A stretch of DNA of 34,474 nucleotides from Thermoanaerobacter sp049701115 (GTDB lineage Bacteria > Bacillota > Thermoanaerobacteria > Thermoanaerobacterales > Thermoanaerobacteraceae), in NCBI RefSeq assembly GCF_049701115.1, contig NZ_JBNATX010000023.1, positions 1 to 34,474 of the forward strand, written 5' to 3'. Under the pieces are notes generated by a model, which was given only the letters and a program-made list of their open reading frames with translations, had not been told where the DNA came from and did no database searches. Positions 15,599 to 23,897 of the stretch are shown in pieces. A program made the translations under genes and the position numbers. Positions within the stretch are counted from its first letter, which is position 1. Every line of letters begins with the position of its first letter.

Positions 15599-16474
15599 TC
15601 ATAGCGTACATAATTTAATAGCATTTTCTTCCACTTTTATTTCAATTTTATTGCTGTAGAATATTTCGCCATCGACAGTTATCGGTATCTCTCTATCCGC
15701 CTCTATTTCTACCTTCTTTGTCCTATACGTCTCTACTAAACTCTTTATGTGCACATGCTTACCAAAAATAACTAAAGGAAGAAGCACAAGAATTTTTATT
15801 TTATTTACTCTTCCGACTATCATCACATCCAAGCACCCATCATGAGGATCTGCTCCCGGTAAAAGTTTTATTCCTCCAGCGTAATAACTCAAAACCCCAG
15901 CAGCAAAAATCGTTATATCTCTTTCTATTGTCCTATCATCCATTTTTATCTTAACAGAATAGGGCTTGTACCTAAAAAGAACATTTAAAAGCGCTACTAA
16001 ATAAGCCCATATGCCTGTGAGAAATTTTTTAAATCGAATAGCCAAAGCTGCCGTTTCAGAGGCAATGCCGGTGCTGGCAATGTTTCCAAAAGTCAACATA
16101 CCATTTATTAAAGCAGCATCTATCACTTTTACATTCCCCATTATCAAAACATCTATAGCTTTTTCTATTTTTTTAGGTATGTGGAAATATCGCGCAAAAT
16201 CATTACCTGTTCCTACAGGAATAACTCCCAGTGCAGCTGAAGTCCCCTTTATGCCATTTACTACCTCCAAAACCGTCCCATCTCCTCCCACAGCTACAAC
16301 CACTTTAAAACCACTCATTGCGGCTCTTCTCGCCAACTCCTTGCCATGCCCTGCGTATTTAGTTATAAAAATTTTGTAATCGATTAATTTCTTTTTCATA
16401 ATGCGTCGGATTTCAGGAATTTTTTTATAAGCTCTTCCTCCTCCTGCAACAGGATTCACAATGAAAGCAATCAA
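15599..16474 (-). CDS. Diacylglycerol/lipid kinase family protein (YegS/BmrU-like)
   Basis: About 291 residues. FIVNPVAGGGRA at the start and VAVGGDGTVLEVVNGI (the GGDGT nucleotide motif) near residues 60-75 identify the DAGK catalytic domain; GVIPVGTGNDFARYF and the C-terminal beta sandwich with VDGE also fit. TTG 16474 is preferred because GGGGAG lies 8 bases upstream; an in-frame ATG at 16492 overlaps the previous stop codon without a ribosome site. It phosphorylates a lipid, substrate uncertain. Last gene of an operon with DUF4446 and a cysteine desulfurase-like enzyme. Confidence 0.9.
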   Translation of the reverse strand: MIAFIVNPVAGGGRAYKKIPEIRRIMKKKLIDYKIFITKYAGHGKELARRAAMSGFKVVVAVGGDGTVLEVVNGIKGTSAALGVIPVGTGNDFARYFHIPKKIEKAIDVLIMGNVKVIDAALINGMLTFGNIASTGIASETAALAIRFKKFLTGIWAYLVALLNVLFRYKPYSVKIKMDDRTIERDITIFAAGVLSYYAGGIKLLPGADPHDGCLDVMIVGRVNKIKILVLLPLVIFGKHVHIKSLVETYRTKKVEIEADREIPITVDGEIFYSNKIEIKVEENAIKLCTL

Positions 16475-16491
16475 TTTGATCACTCCCCACA

Positions 16492-16995
16492 TTACAAGGC
16501 TTTTCTTTTCGCCCTCTCTATAGCTTGTACCTCTTCTGCTGAAAGAGGGTACTTTGAATGCCCTCTTTCCACTGGTTTTGCAAAAGTAGCTGTCTCGTGG
16601 CGCCCATAAATTCCTGATATCACAACGCCATTGTCTTCCTCATCTAAAAAGGCAATAGAATAACTTAAATCAGACCCCACATCAGGAAAAGCATTATATC
16701 TTACTATACCCACTTTTTTAATGGCTTTCTTGCTTTCTCTTTCTATCGCATTTATTTTTATTTTCATTTGATTTATATCATCCCTTATCTCTTCTGTTTC
16801 TGTAAGAATTTTTTGAAGGAGGTTTAACACATCTTCTCTTTTTAGCGTATCTATGACTTTTTCATAAGTCCTTTTAACTTTTAAAAACCTCGCATTAAGA
16901 ATCAATAAAAGTACCGATTCAAAAACTACTAAAAACACTAGCGTTATTGTAAAAAGTGGAATGTTGCTGTATATAAATTCCAAAATATTCTGCAT
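16492..16995 (-). CDS. DUF4446 membrane-anchored protein
   Basis: 167 residues. One transmembrane segment (about 12-33), then a charged coiled-coil-like region (about 40-90), then a compact domain with VGIVRYNAFPDVGSDLSYSI and GVVISGIYGRHETATFAKPV, characteristic of DUF4446. It is probably a membrane protein with a cytoplasmic domain. Its stop overlaps the possible ATG of the lipid kinase. Families of this type occur near the parAB region of Firmicutes; function unknown. Confidence 0.85.
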   Translation of the reverse strand: MQNILEFIYSNIPLFTITLVFLVVFESVLLLILNARFLKVKRTYEKVIDTLKREDVLNLLQKILTETEEIRDDINQMKIKINAIERESKKAIKKVGIVRYNAFPDVGSDLSYSIAFLDEEDNGVVISGIYGRHETATFAKPVERGHSKYPLSAEEVQAIERAKRKAL

Positions 16996-17019
16996 ATCCT
17001 CTCCTCCAATTTCTAAAAA

Positions 17020-18156
17020 TTAATCTTGTGCAATTGCTTTAATAGCTTCTATCGCCTTTATAACCTCTTCTTCCGTATTAAAATAGCCGATCCCAAACCT
17101 TAGCGTACCAGTTTTTAAAGTTCCTATAGTAGAATGTGCTAAAGGGGCACAGTGAAGACCTGCTCTCGCTGCAATGTCAAATTCTCTATCTAATATATAG
17201 CTTGCTTCTCCAACATCTCTATTCTCTATGGTTATAGAAATAACTCCCACTCTATCCTTCAAATCTTGAGGTCCATAGACTTTTACTTTTTTAATTTTTC
17301 TCAAGCCTTCCAGCATAAGCTTTGTAAGTTTTAACTCATGTTCCCTAATGGAATTTATCCCTATTCTTTTGACAAACTTCACCCCTTCTTTAAGCCCAGC
17401 AATACCAGGAGTGTTCAATGTTCCGCTTTCAAACTTATCTGGCATCAAATCAGGCTGAGAAGTAAGTTCTGATCTACTTCCCGTTCCTCCCTCTTTTAGT
17501 GTAATTAGTTCTATTCCTTCTCTAACATAAAGTCCTCCAGTCCCTTGAGGGCCGTATAGACCTTTATGCCCCGGAAAGGCTAGCAAACTTATATTATATC
17601 TTTCGACATCTATGGGCAAAATTCCTGCTGTCTGAGCAGCATCCACTAAAAAAATTAAATTCATTTCCCGGGCAATATTCCCTATTTCCTCAATAGGCAT
17701 TATAGTCCCTGTTACATTTGAAGCGTGAGTTATTGCGATCATCTTTGTGTTCCTTTTTACGGCTTTTTTTATATCATCAGGGTCAATTTTCCCTTCCTCA
17801 TTTCCTTTTACTATTGTAACTTCTACTCCTTCTTCTTTCAATCTGTTTAATGGCCTTGCAACAGAATTATGTTCCATACTTGAAGTTATTACATGATCTC
17901 CTTCCTTGAGGGCACCTTTTAAGGCGATATTAAGGGCCTCTGTAGTATTGGAGGTAAAAACTATTCTCATGGGGTCCTTCACGTTGAAAAGAGAAGCTAT
18001 CTCTTGTCTTGCTTCAAAAATCACTCGCCCAGCTTCAAGAGACATCCTATGGCCGCCTCTTCCGGGATTGCCACAGTTTCTCAACACTCTATCTACTTCT
18101 AAATATACTTCCTCCGGCTTTGGCCAGGAAGTAGCAGCATTATCTAAATATATCAT
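17020..18156 (-). CDS. Class V aminotransferase, cysteine desulfurase family
   Basis: 378 residues. PLP-fold landmarks are in order: MIYLDNAATSWPKP, TSNTTEALNIAL, SSMEHNSVARPL, VDAAQTAG, the PLP-binding Lys in FPGHKGLYGPQGTG, and the candidate catalytic Cys in RAGLHCAPLAH. The length and the RAGLHCAP loop match the EF2568-like subgroup of cysteine desulfurases, not IscS. It probably takes sulfur from cysteine, but the acceptor is unknown. The start has GGGGAG upstream. It is the first gene of an operon with DUF4446 and the lipid kinase. A near-perfect Noc-type site lies within it at 17663-17676. Confidence 0.9.
   Translation of the reverse strand: MIYLDNAATSWPKPEEVYLEVDRVLRNCGNPGRGGHRMSLEAGRVIFEARQEIASLFNVKDPMRIVFTSNTTEALNIALKGALKEGDHVITSSMEHNSVARPLNRLKEEGVEVTIVKGNEEGKIDPDDIKKAVKRNTKMIAITHASNVTGTIMPIEEIGNIAREMNLIFLVDAAQTAGILPIDVERYNISLLAFPGHKGLYGPQGTGGLYVREGIELITLKEGGTGSRSELTSQPDLMPDKFESGTLNTPGIAGLKEGVKFVKRIGINSIREHELKLTKLMLEGLRKIKKVKVYGPQDLKDRVGVISITIENRDVGEASYILDREFDIAARAGLHCAPLAHSTIGTLKTGTLRFGIGYFNTEEEVIKAIEAIKAIAQD
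17663..17676. promoter_or_regulatory. Candidate Noc-binding site
   Basis: ATTTCCCGGGCAAT differs at one position from the B. subtilis Noc consensus ATTTCCCGGGAAAT. It lies in the coding region of the class V aminotransferase. It is the only such near-match I found in the window. Confidence 0.4.
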
Positions 18157-18230
18157 TTTTAACTCCCCTTTTAATTATTCTTTCCTCTAATATATGAGTA
18201 AAGCAATCAAGGAGTCTCTTTCTAATTAAT

Positions 18231-18259
18231 ATTTTATACCTATTCATAATCATTGGCAA
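18231..18259 (-). promoter_or_regulatory. Promoter of the desulfurase-DUF4446-lipid kinase operon
   Basis: TTGCCA (18254-18259) and TAAAAT (18231-18236) on the minus strand with 17-bp spacing, downstream of the parB terminator. Confidence 0.6.
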
Positions 18260-18270
18260 CAAAAATAAAT

Positions 18271-18292
18271 AAGGGACTGTTCAAAGCCCCTT
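18271..18292 (-). terminator. Terminator of the noc-parA-parB unit
   Basis: Minus-strand stem aaggggct / agtccctt, 8 bp with one G-U pair, 6-base loop, followed by atttattttt. It lies about 70 bases after the parB stop. Confidence 0.75.
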
Positions 18293-18362
18293 CAGATATG
18301 CTGTTAACAGTATAAAGAAACTCTTTAAAAGTCCATGGCATTTAAAGGTTTCAAATCTATCC

Positions 18363-19220
18363 TTATTTGAACATATAAATAATGTCCAGAATTCTGTTTA
18401 AGTCCTCTTCTCCATAATATTCGATCTGTATAATTCCTCTATTTTGACCTTTCTGTAAGATTTGCACCTTCGTCCCGAGTAGATTACATAAATTATCTTC
18501 TATTTCCTTTATATGTACATCAATCTTCCTTGCATCTTTTTTCTCCTTCTTCTTATCTTTCTGACTCAAGAGACTTTTTATCAGCTTTTCCGTTTCTCTC
18601 ACATTTAGCTCTTCTTCTATTATTTTTTTAGCAGCTTCATACTGAAGAGTTTTACTTGATATAGAAAGAATTACTTTTGCATGACCAACGGTTATTTTGC
18701 CCTGTACAAGCATATCTTGCACTCTCTCGTCTAAATTAAGAAGTCTTATGCTGTTAGCAATGACAGATCTGCTCTTACCTATTTTCTTTGCTATTTCCTC
18801 TTGAGTTAAATTAAACTGTTCCATCAATGTCTTGTAAGCTTTTGCTTCTTCAATGGGGTTTAAGTCCTCCCTCTGAAGGTTTTCAATAAGCGCAATTTCC
18901 ATGACCTCCTGGTCATCTAGATCTTTTACTACGACAGGCACTTCTCTTAACCCCACCATCTTGGCTGCTCTCCATCTTCTTTCACCAGCTACTAGCTGGT
19001 ATGACATTCCCTGTCTTCTGACTACCAGAGGCTGCACAATTCCATGTTCTCTTATCGAATCCGCTAATTCCTTCAAGCTTTCCTCATCAAAATGTCTCCT
19101 CGGCTGATACTCATTGGGAAATATTTTGTCTATTTCTACCATCTCTATGCCCTGCGATTCTTCTCGAGATTCCGGAATAAGAGCCTGAAGACCTCTTCCC
19201 AAACCTTTTTTAACAGCCAC
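18363..19220 (-). CDS. parB: Chromosome partitioning protein ParB (Spo0J)
   Basis: 285 residues from GTG 19220 (AAGGTGG seven bases upstream). The N-terminus KKGLGRGLQALIPE includes the conserved region that activates the ParA ATPase. The CTP-binding box GERRWRAAKMVG and a ParB HTH follow (LTQEEIAKKIGKSRSVIANS). Aligned by eye to Caulobacter numbering, Arg173 and Gly201 are ParB-type; positions 179 and 184 are Ser and Asn. It loads at parS, slides as a CTP clamp and recruits SMC. It is last of noc-parA-parB, before a terminator. Confidence 0.96.
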   Translation of the reverse strand: MAVKKGLGRGLQALIPESREESQGIEMVEIDKIFPNEYQPRRHFDEESLKELADSIREHGIVQPLVVRRQGMSYQLVAGERRWRAAKMVGLREVPVVVKDLDDQEVMEIALIENLQREDLNPIEEAKAYKTLMEQFNLTQEEIAKKIGKSRSVIANSIRLLNLDERVQDMLVQGKITVGHAKVILSISSKTLQYEAAKKIIEEELNVRETEKLIKSLLSQKDKKKEKKDARKIDVHIKEIEDNLCNLLGTKVQILQKGQNRGIIQIEYYGEEDLNRILDIIYMFK

Positions 19221-19243
19221 TCTAACACCACCTTTTGAAATTT

Positions 19244-20011
19244 TTATATTCCCGCCCTTTCTATTACTTCTTCCGCTAAATCTTCATAGGCTTCTGCTCC
19301 TTTAGAAGATGGGTCATATAAGGAAATAGGTTTGCCATAGCTTGGTGCTTCCCCTAACCTTACATTTCTGGGAATAATAGTCCTATATACTTTGTCCTTA
19401 AAAAATTTCTTTACTTCATCTACAACCTGAATAGACAGGTTTGTTCGGGCGTTGAACATTGTAAGTACTACTCCTTCTATTTCCAATGAGGGATTCAAAC
19501 TCTTTTTTACAAGGTTTATGGTATTAATAAGCTGGGTAAGTCCCTCTAAAGCATAGTATTCACATTGAATAGGAATAATTACAGAATCAGCGGCTGTAAG
19601 CCCATTTATTGTCAAAAGCCCGAGTGAAGGAGGACAGTCTATTAGTATGTAGTCATACCTATCCTTCACAGTTTCTATCGCTTTTTTTAACCTGTACTCC
19701 CTTGAAATCATTGGGACAAGTTCAATTTCTGCACCAGCCAGTTGTATGCTGGAAGGTACTATATCTAACCCATACTCTTCAAGCTTTAATATAGCACTTT
19801 CCATGTTTTCTTCCTCAATCAGTACAGTATAGGTTGTGTGATCTAATGAGGCAGGATTTACACCAAAACCACTTGTCATGTTGCTCTGCGGGTCTATATC
19901 CACACACAAAACTTTTTTGTTTTTCATCGCCAGCGCAAATCCTAAATTTATAACTGTAGTAGTCTTGCCTACTCCTCCCTTTTGATTAGCAACGGCCATT
20001 ACTTTTCCCAC
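19244..20011 (-). CDS. parA: Chromosome partitioning ATPase ParA (Soj)
   Basis: 255 residues, the usual length. The deviant Walker A KGGVGKTTT near residues 11-19, the CVDIDPQSN motif and DCPPSLGLLT are intact. GTG 20011 is preferred because GGGGGTG lies five bases upstream; ATG 19999 is an alternative. It binds DNA as an ATP dimer, drives origin segregation with ParB, and in Bacillus also modulates DnaA. A parS site lies 60-75 bases upstream of its start codon. Confidence 0.96.
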   Translation of the reverse strand: MGKVMAVANQKGGVGKTTTVINLGFALAMKNKKVLCVDIDPQSNMTSGFGVNPASLDHTTYTVLIEEENMESAILKLEEYGLDIVPSSIQLAGAEIELVPMISREYRLKKAIETVKDRYDYILIDCPPSLGLLTINGLTAADSVIIPIQCEYYALEGLTQLINTINLVKKSLNPSLEIEGVVLTMFNARTNLSIQVVDEVKKFFKDKVYRTIIPRNVRLGEAPSYGKPISLYDPSSKGAEAYEDLAEEVIERAGI

Positions 20012-20070
20012 TGTTTCACCCCCTGTTTGTCAGGCAATCCTTATGTCTATTATATCATTGTTTACTCTAT

Positions 20071-20086
20071 TGTTCCACATGGAACA
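20071..20086 (+). promoter_or_regulatory. parS site between noc and parA
   Basis: TGTTCCACATGGAACA matches the parS consensus TGTTnCACGTGnAACA except for the CpG centre (CACATG in place of CACGTG). Arms of 6 bp are perfect. The same 16-mer occurs in the opposite orientation inside rsmG. Confidence 0.8.
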
Positions 20087-20110
20087 CTACTACAGGGGGC
20101 CTTTACAATA

Positions 20111-20917
20111 TTATTTTTTGGGAATTCTTATGACAAACTCCAGATATTCTTCCTCTTCTTTTTGTGTATATTCTGCTTTTAAGCCAGATTTCTTCATCGC
20201 TTCGACCGTCTCCTTTATCGTATTTACAAAAATCCTTATATCTTTATAAAACTTCATCATCTTTTTCCCATTTCTCACTGGGCCTTTTGGGTTTTTCGTT
20301 ATACTATCTATAACTTCTTGTACAAGTTTCTCCGTTTGACTTACATTGAGCTTCTTTTTGATGACGGTTTCTAAAACTTTTTTCTGCAATTCCTCATCAG
20401 GCAGTCTTAGAAGGGCTCTTGCATGTCTTTCTGTTAAATCATTTTCTAATAGTTTTTCTTGAATATCTTTGCTTAATTTTAAAATTCTCAATTTATTAGC
20501 GATAGTAGACTGATTTTTCCCCAATATTCTTGCTAGTTGCTCCTGGGTCAAATTGTGGTCACTTATCAAATTGTAATAAGCCTGGGCTTCTTCTATAAAA
20601 TTCAGGTTTTCTCTCTGTAAATTTTCAATCAAAGATAAAATTGCTGAATCCTGATCATGAGCGTTGATAACTATTGCTGGTACCTCTTTAAGACCTGCTA
20701 ATTTCGAAGCTCTCAATCTCCTTTCCCCCGCCACCAATTCATACGAGTTGTTTCCTACCATTCTTACCATTATGGGTTGGAGCACTCCATAAACCTTAAT
20801 GGATTCGGCCAATTCCTCTAAATTCTCCATGTCAAAAGTTTTACGTGGCTGATACGGGTTAGGTCTTATAGCATCCACAGGTAGGTAAAGGACCTCTAAA
20901 GTTTTATTAGGCATCAT
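20111..20917 (-). CDS. noc: Nucleoid occlusion protein Noc
   Basis: 268 residues. ParB-like fold: PYQPRKTFD, CTP box GERRLRASKLAG and an HTH with LTQEQLARILGKNQSTIAN. In Caulobacter ParB numbering, the four residues that distinguish Noc from ParB are all Noc-type: Gln173, Lys179, Lys184 and Arg201. This separates it from the neighbouring ParB. Noc keeps FtsZ assembly off the nucleoid by binding NBS sites and the membrane. No obvious N-terminal amphipathic helix is visible (start PNKTLEVLYLP), unlike the B. subtilis protein. ATG 20917 and ATG 20914 are both possible. First gene of noc-parA-parB, with a leader of about 240 nt. Confidence 0.9.
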   Translation of the reverse strand: MMPNKTLEVLYLPVDAIRPNPYQPRKTFDMENLEELAESIKVYGVLQPIMVRMVGNNSYELVAGERRLRASKLAGLKEVPAIVINAHDQDSAILSLIENLQRENLNFIEEAQAYYNLISDHNLTQEQLARILGKNQSTIANKLRILKLSKDIQEKLLENDLTERHARALLRLPDEELQKKVLETVIKKKLNVSQTEKLVQEVIDSITKNPKGPVRNGKKMMKFYKDIRIFVNTIKETVEAMKKSGLKAEYTQKEEEEYLEFVIRIPKK

Positions 20918-21165
20918 TTCTCACACCCCACTTTTCACTCTACCACATATGAAAATATATATTCGACATAAATAAGGAAAATCCTTCTAAAATTATAAAA
21001 AAATTCTTCATTCGCAAACTTTGCAAGTTTTTTAGTCATTTATACAAAAGCTATCATTTTTAACTTAACTGTCTACCTACAACCAAAACCACCATCCTTT
21101 CCATAGAGAAGCCGCCCCCGAAATCTTCTGGATATTACTTTACCTTTCTGACAACATCTATATGA

Positions 21166-21174
21166 ATTATAGCA
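21166..21174 (-). promoter_or_regulatory. Candidate extended -10 promoter of noc-parA-parB
   Basis: TGcTATAAT (TGnTATAAT) on the minus strand, directly downstream of the rsmG terminator; the -35 region is only T-rich. Transcription would start near 21159. Confidence 0.5.
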
Positions 21175-21204
21175 TAAAAATCTTTTATAAAAACCAAAAA
21201 ATAA

Positions 21205-21255
21205 AAAGTTCTGCATAGTTACTCAGACATCTAAAACCTTCACTAGCAGAACTTT
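21205..21255 (-). terminator. Terminator of mnmE-mnmG-rsmG
   Basis: 10-bp perfect stem aaagttctgc / gcagaacttt enclosing an inner 4-bp extension with one bulged base, followed on the minus strand by ttttattttttgg. Confidence 0.8.
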
Positions 21256-21287
21256 ATTTTTATTAAAATCACTAAAACCCGATCTTG

Positions 21288-22007
21288 TCATAAAGGCTTA
21301 TTTCTTATTAACTTCTCTTTTCTTGGATATTTCAATGGAAGATGCTCTTTCTTTTTTATCACGATTAGATGGTGAAGTATATCACTGAAGGGAAGTCTCA
21401 CTTCAACTATATTCTCCACCGCACATTTTAATTCTTCAAAAGCCCTTTTGCATTCTTTAACTTCTCCAATCTCTCTCCCTTTCATGGCTATAAAATAGCC
21501 ATCTGGCTCAACAAACGGAATAGCATATTCTAATAGAACATTAAGAGGTGCTACAGCCCTTGCAATTGCTATCTCAAATTTTTCCCTGTATTTTTCCGCA
21601 TGACCCAGTTCTTCTGCTCTCCCATGGATTATTTCAACATCTGTTAAAGATAACACATGAGACAGATAAGATAAAAAATTGACTTTCTTTTTAGAAGCTT
21701 CCAGCAATGTAAGTTTTAAATTAGGAAAAACTATCTTTAAAGGGATACCAGGAAATCCTGCTCCCGTCCCAATATCTATTATTTTTTCATCGCCTTTTAT
21801 TTTATCGCTTTTTAAAACAGATATGCTGTCAAGAAAGTGTTTTACAACGACTTCCTCCTCTTCAGTAATCGCAGTTAGGTTCATTTTTCGATTCCACTCC
21901 ATTAAAACAGAATAATATCTTTGGAAATGTTCCATGTGGAACATTTCCAAAGATATTCCTAAAATTCTTCCCCCTTCAACCAGCATTTTCATCATTTTTT
22001 CACTCAT
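21288..22007 (-). CDS. rsmG: 16S rRNA (guanine527-N7)-methyltransferase RsmG (GidB)
   Basis: 239 residues. The SAM-binding motif IIDIGTGAGFPGIPLKIVFP in outline, LTAITEEEEVVVKHFLDS before it and AIARAVAPLNVLLEY after it are typical. It methylates G527 of 16S rRNA. The start overlaps the mnmG stop by 8 bp, and AGGAG lies 11 bases upstream. Residues ISLEMFHMEHFQRY near position 18 are encoded by a 44-bp palindrome that contains a parS site. The gene is last in mnmE-mnmG-rsmG. Confidence 0.96.
   Translation of the reverse strand: MSEKMMKMLVEGGRILGISLEMFHMEHFQRYYSVLMEWNRKMNLTAITEEEEVVVKHFLDSISVLKSDKIKGDEKIIDIGTGAGFPGIPLKIVFPNLKLTLLEASKKKVNFLSYLSHVLSLTDVEIIHGRAEELGHAEKYREKFEIAIARAVAPLNVLLEYAIPFVEPDGYFIAMKGREIGEVKECKRAFEELKCAVENIVEVRLPFSDILHHLIVIKKKEHLPLKYPRKEKLIRNKPL
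21914..21957. repeat. 44-bp near-perfect palindrome within rsmG
   Basis: 21-bp arms (21914-21934 and 21937-21957) are fully complementary around a 2-base centre (tg). It contains the parS site at 21928-21943 and codes for ISLEMFHMEHFQRY. Confidence 0.9.
21928..21943 (-). promoter_or_regulatory. parS site inside rsmG
   Basis: On the minus strand this reads TGTTCCACATGGAACA, identical to the site at 20071-20086 but in inverse orientation. It is centred in the 44-bp palindrome. Confidence 0.75.
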
Positions 22008-23889
22008 CTGACTTCTTTCTCCTCATCTGTTGTAAATATATTAACAGAACAGAAATATCGGCCGGCGAAACTCCTGAAATACGGGAAGCCTGTCCAATGG
22101 AAGTCGGTCTTATTCGTGAAAGTTTTTCTTTTGCTTCATTGCTGAGCCCGTGAATTTGATAATAATCTATGTCTTCAGGAATTTTTTTGTTCTCCATCGC
22201 CTTGAATTGTTCTATTTGCCTCAATTGTTTTAGAATATAACCCTCATACTTTATATTTATATCAATCTGTTCTGCCACACTGTCTAAAATATCCTCCGGC
22301 CTTCCCGGATCTAAAAATTTAGTAGACTTATAATCAATTTCTGGTCTCTTGAGCAATGTGTAAAGGTCAACACCTGAGACAATAGGAGTGCTTCCTCTTG
22401 AAATCAAAAAGCTGTTAACTTCTTCTGTAGGTTTTACCATCACAGTAGGAATCCTCATCATTTCCTTTTCCAGTTGAATCTTTTTCCTTAAAAACTTTTC
22501 ATATCTTTCTTCGGTAACAAGTCCAATTTTCTTACCGATTTCCGTTAATCTAAAGTCTGCGTTGTCCTGTCTTAAAATCAATCTGTACTCAGCCCTAGAT
22601 GTGAGCATTCTATACGGCTCATTCGTTCCCTTTGTAACCAAGTCATCTATTAAAATTCCTATATATGCTTGAGACCTATCTAAAATCAAGGGTGGTTTTC
22701 CTAAAATTTTTAAAGCCGCATTTATGCCAGCCATTATTCCCTGCGCTGCAGCTTCCTCATATCCAGAGGTTCCATTCACCTGCCCTGCAAAATACAACCC
22801 CTCCACCAATTTTGTCTCAAGAGTAGCTTTAAGCTGCGTAGGGTCTATACAATCGTACTCAATAGCGTAGGCAGGGCGCATAATCTTTGCATTCTCGAGC
22901 CCCGGGATGGTACTCAATATTTCCATTTGAAGGTCTTCTGGAAAACTGGAAAATAAACCTTGAATGTACATCTCATAGGTGTCACGCCCTTCTGGCTCCA
23001 CAAAAATCTGATGTCTGTCTCTATGAGGAAATTTCATTACCTTATCTTCAATAGAAGGACAATACCTAACACCAACTCCTTCTACTTCCCCTGTATAAAG
23101 AGGAGCTCTGTGTATGTTTTCCCTTATTATCTTATGGGTTTTTTTATTTGTGTAAGTAAGCCAGCAGGGTATTTGCTCTATCTCAATCTTATCATGCAGG
23201 AAAGAAAAAGGAGTTATAACTTCATCCCCCGGTTGTACAATCATTTTAGAAAAATCTACAGTTCTTTTATCGACCCTTGGAGGCGTAGAAGTATTAAATC
23301 TCATCATCCTAAAACCCAATCTCTTTATAGCTTCTGACAAATCTTTTGCAGGGAAAAGGCCACTCGGTCCGCTTTCAAATCCCACTTCCCCTATTATTAC
23401 TCTCCCTCTCAAAAAAGTACCTGTCGTTATTATGCAAGCCTTGCACTTATAAACGGCACCAAGCTTTGTAACGACCCCTACTACCTTATTATCCTGAACC
23501 AATATATCTACAATTTCGGCCTGTTTTATATCCAGATTATCCTGTCTTTCTAAAGTATGCTTCATATTTGATTGATAAAGTTTCTTATCTACTTGTGCTC
23601 TTAAAGACCTGACGGCAGGACCTTTGCTGGTGTTTAAAGTTCTCATCTGAAGCAAAGACTTATCGGTGTTTACTGCCATCTCGCCCCCTAAAGCATCTAT
23701 CTCTCTCACCAGTTGAGCTTTAGCAGGTCCTCCAATGGAAGGATTACAAGCCATAAGTGCTATTGCATCTAGATTCGTTGCAAAACCTACAGTTGTCAAA
23801 CCTAATCTGGCAGATGCAAGAGCAGCTTCACTTCCAGCATGTCCTAACCCAATCACACATACATCATAGTCTCCTGCAACATACCTCAT
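22000..23889 (-). CDS. mnmG: tRNA uridine 5-carboxymethylaminomethyl modification enzyme MnmG (GidA)
   Basis: 629 residues, the usual length. The FAD-binding Rossmann motif GLGHAGSEAALASARLG is at the N-terminus, followed by CNPSIGGPAKAQLVREIDALGG and the C-terminal helical domain ending in SRISGVSPADISVLLIYLQQ. With MnmE it installs cmnm5 groups on wobble uridine-34. The start has GTAGGTGGTAAG just upstream. It is eight bases after mnmE and overlaps rsmG. Confidence 0.97.
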   Translation of the reverse strand: MRYVAGDYDVCVIGLGHAGSEAALASARLGLTTVGFATNLDAIALMACNPSIGGPAKAQLVREIDALGGEMAVNTDKSLLQMRTLNTSKGPAVRSLRAQVDKKLYQSNMKHTLERQDNLDIKQAEIVDILVQDNKVVGVVTKLGAVYKCKACIITTGTFLRGRVIIGEVGFESGPSGLFPAKDLSEAIKRLGFRMMRFNTSTPPRVDKRTVDFSKMIVQPGDEVITPFSFLHDKIEIEQIPCWLTYTNKKTHKIIRENIHRAPLYTGEVEGVGVRYCPSIEDKVMKFPHRDRHQIFVEPEGRDTYEMYIQGLFSSFPEDLQMEILSTIPGLENAKIMRPAYAIEYDCIDPTQLKATLETKLVEGLYFAGQVNGTSGYEEAAAQGIMAGINAALKILGKPPLILDRSQAYIGILIDDLVTKGTNEPYRMLTSRAEYRLILRQDNADFRLTEIGKKIGLVTEERYEKFLRKKIQLEKEMMRIPTVMVKPTEEVNSFLISRGSTPIVSGVDLYTLLKRPEIDYKSTKFLDPGRPEDILDSVAEQIDINIKYEGYILKQLRQIEQFKAMENKKIPEDIDYYQIHGLSNEAKEKLSRIRPTSIGQASRISGVSPADISVLLIYLQQMRRKKSDE

Positions 23890-23897
23890 CTTACCAC

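Larger units (their letters stand above)
20918..21287. other. 370-bp gap: rsmG terminator, noc promoter and long leader
   Basis: It holds the rsmG terminator (21205-21255), an extended -10 promoter (21166-21174) and a leader of about 240 nt. Inside the leader, roughly 21078-21130, a G-rich minus-strand block contains a potential 14-codon frame MERMVVLVVGRQLS after gggggcgg. The rest is AT-rich with no other signal I recognise. Confidence 0.5.

Noticed and set aside
20962..20968. TGTCGAA (Spo0A-box-like) on the minus strand in the noc leader
   Set aside because: A 7-mer match alone is weak in a 34-kb window, and no second box or supporting context was found.
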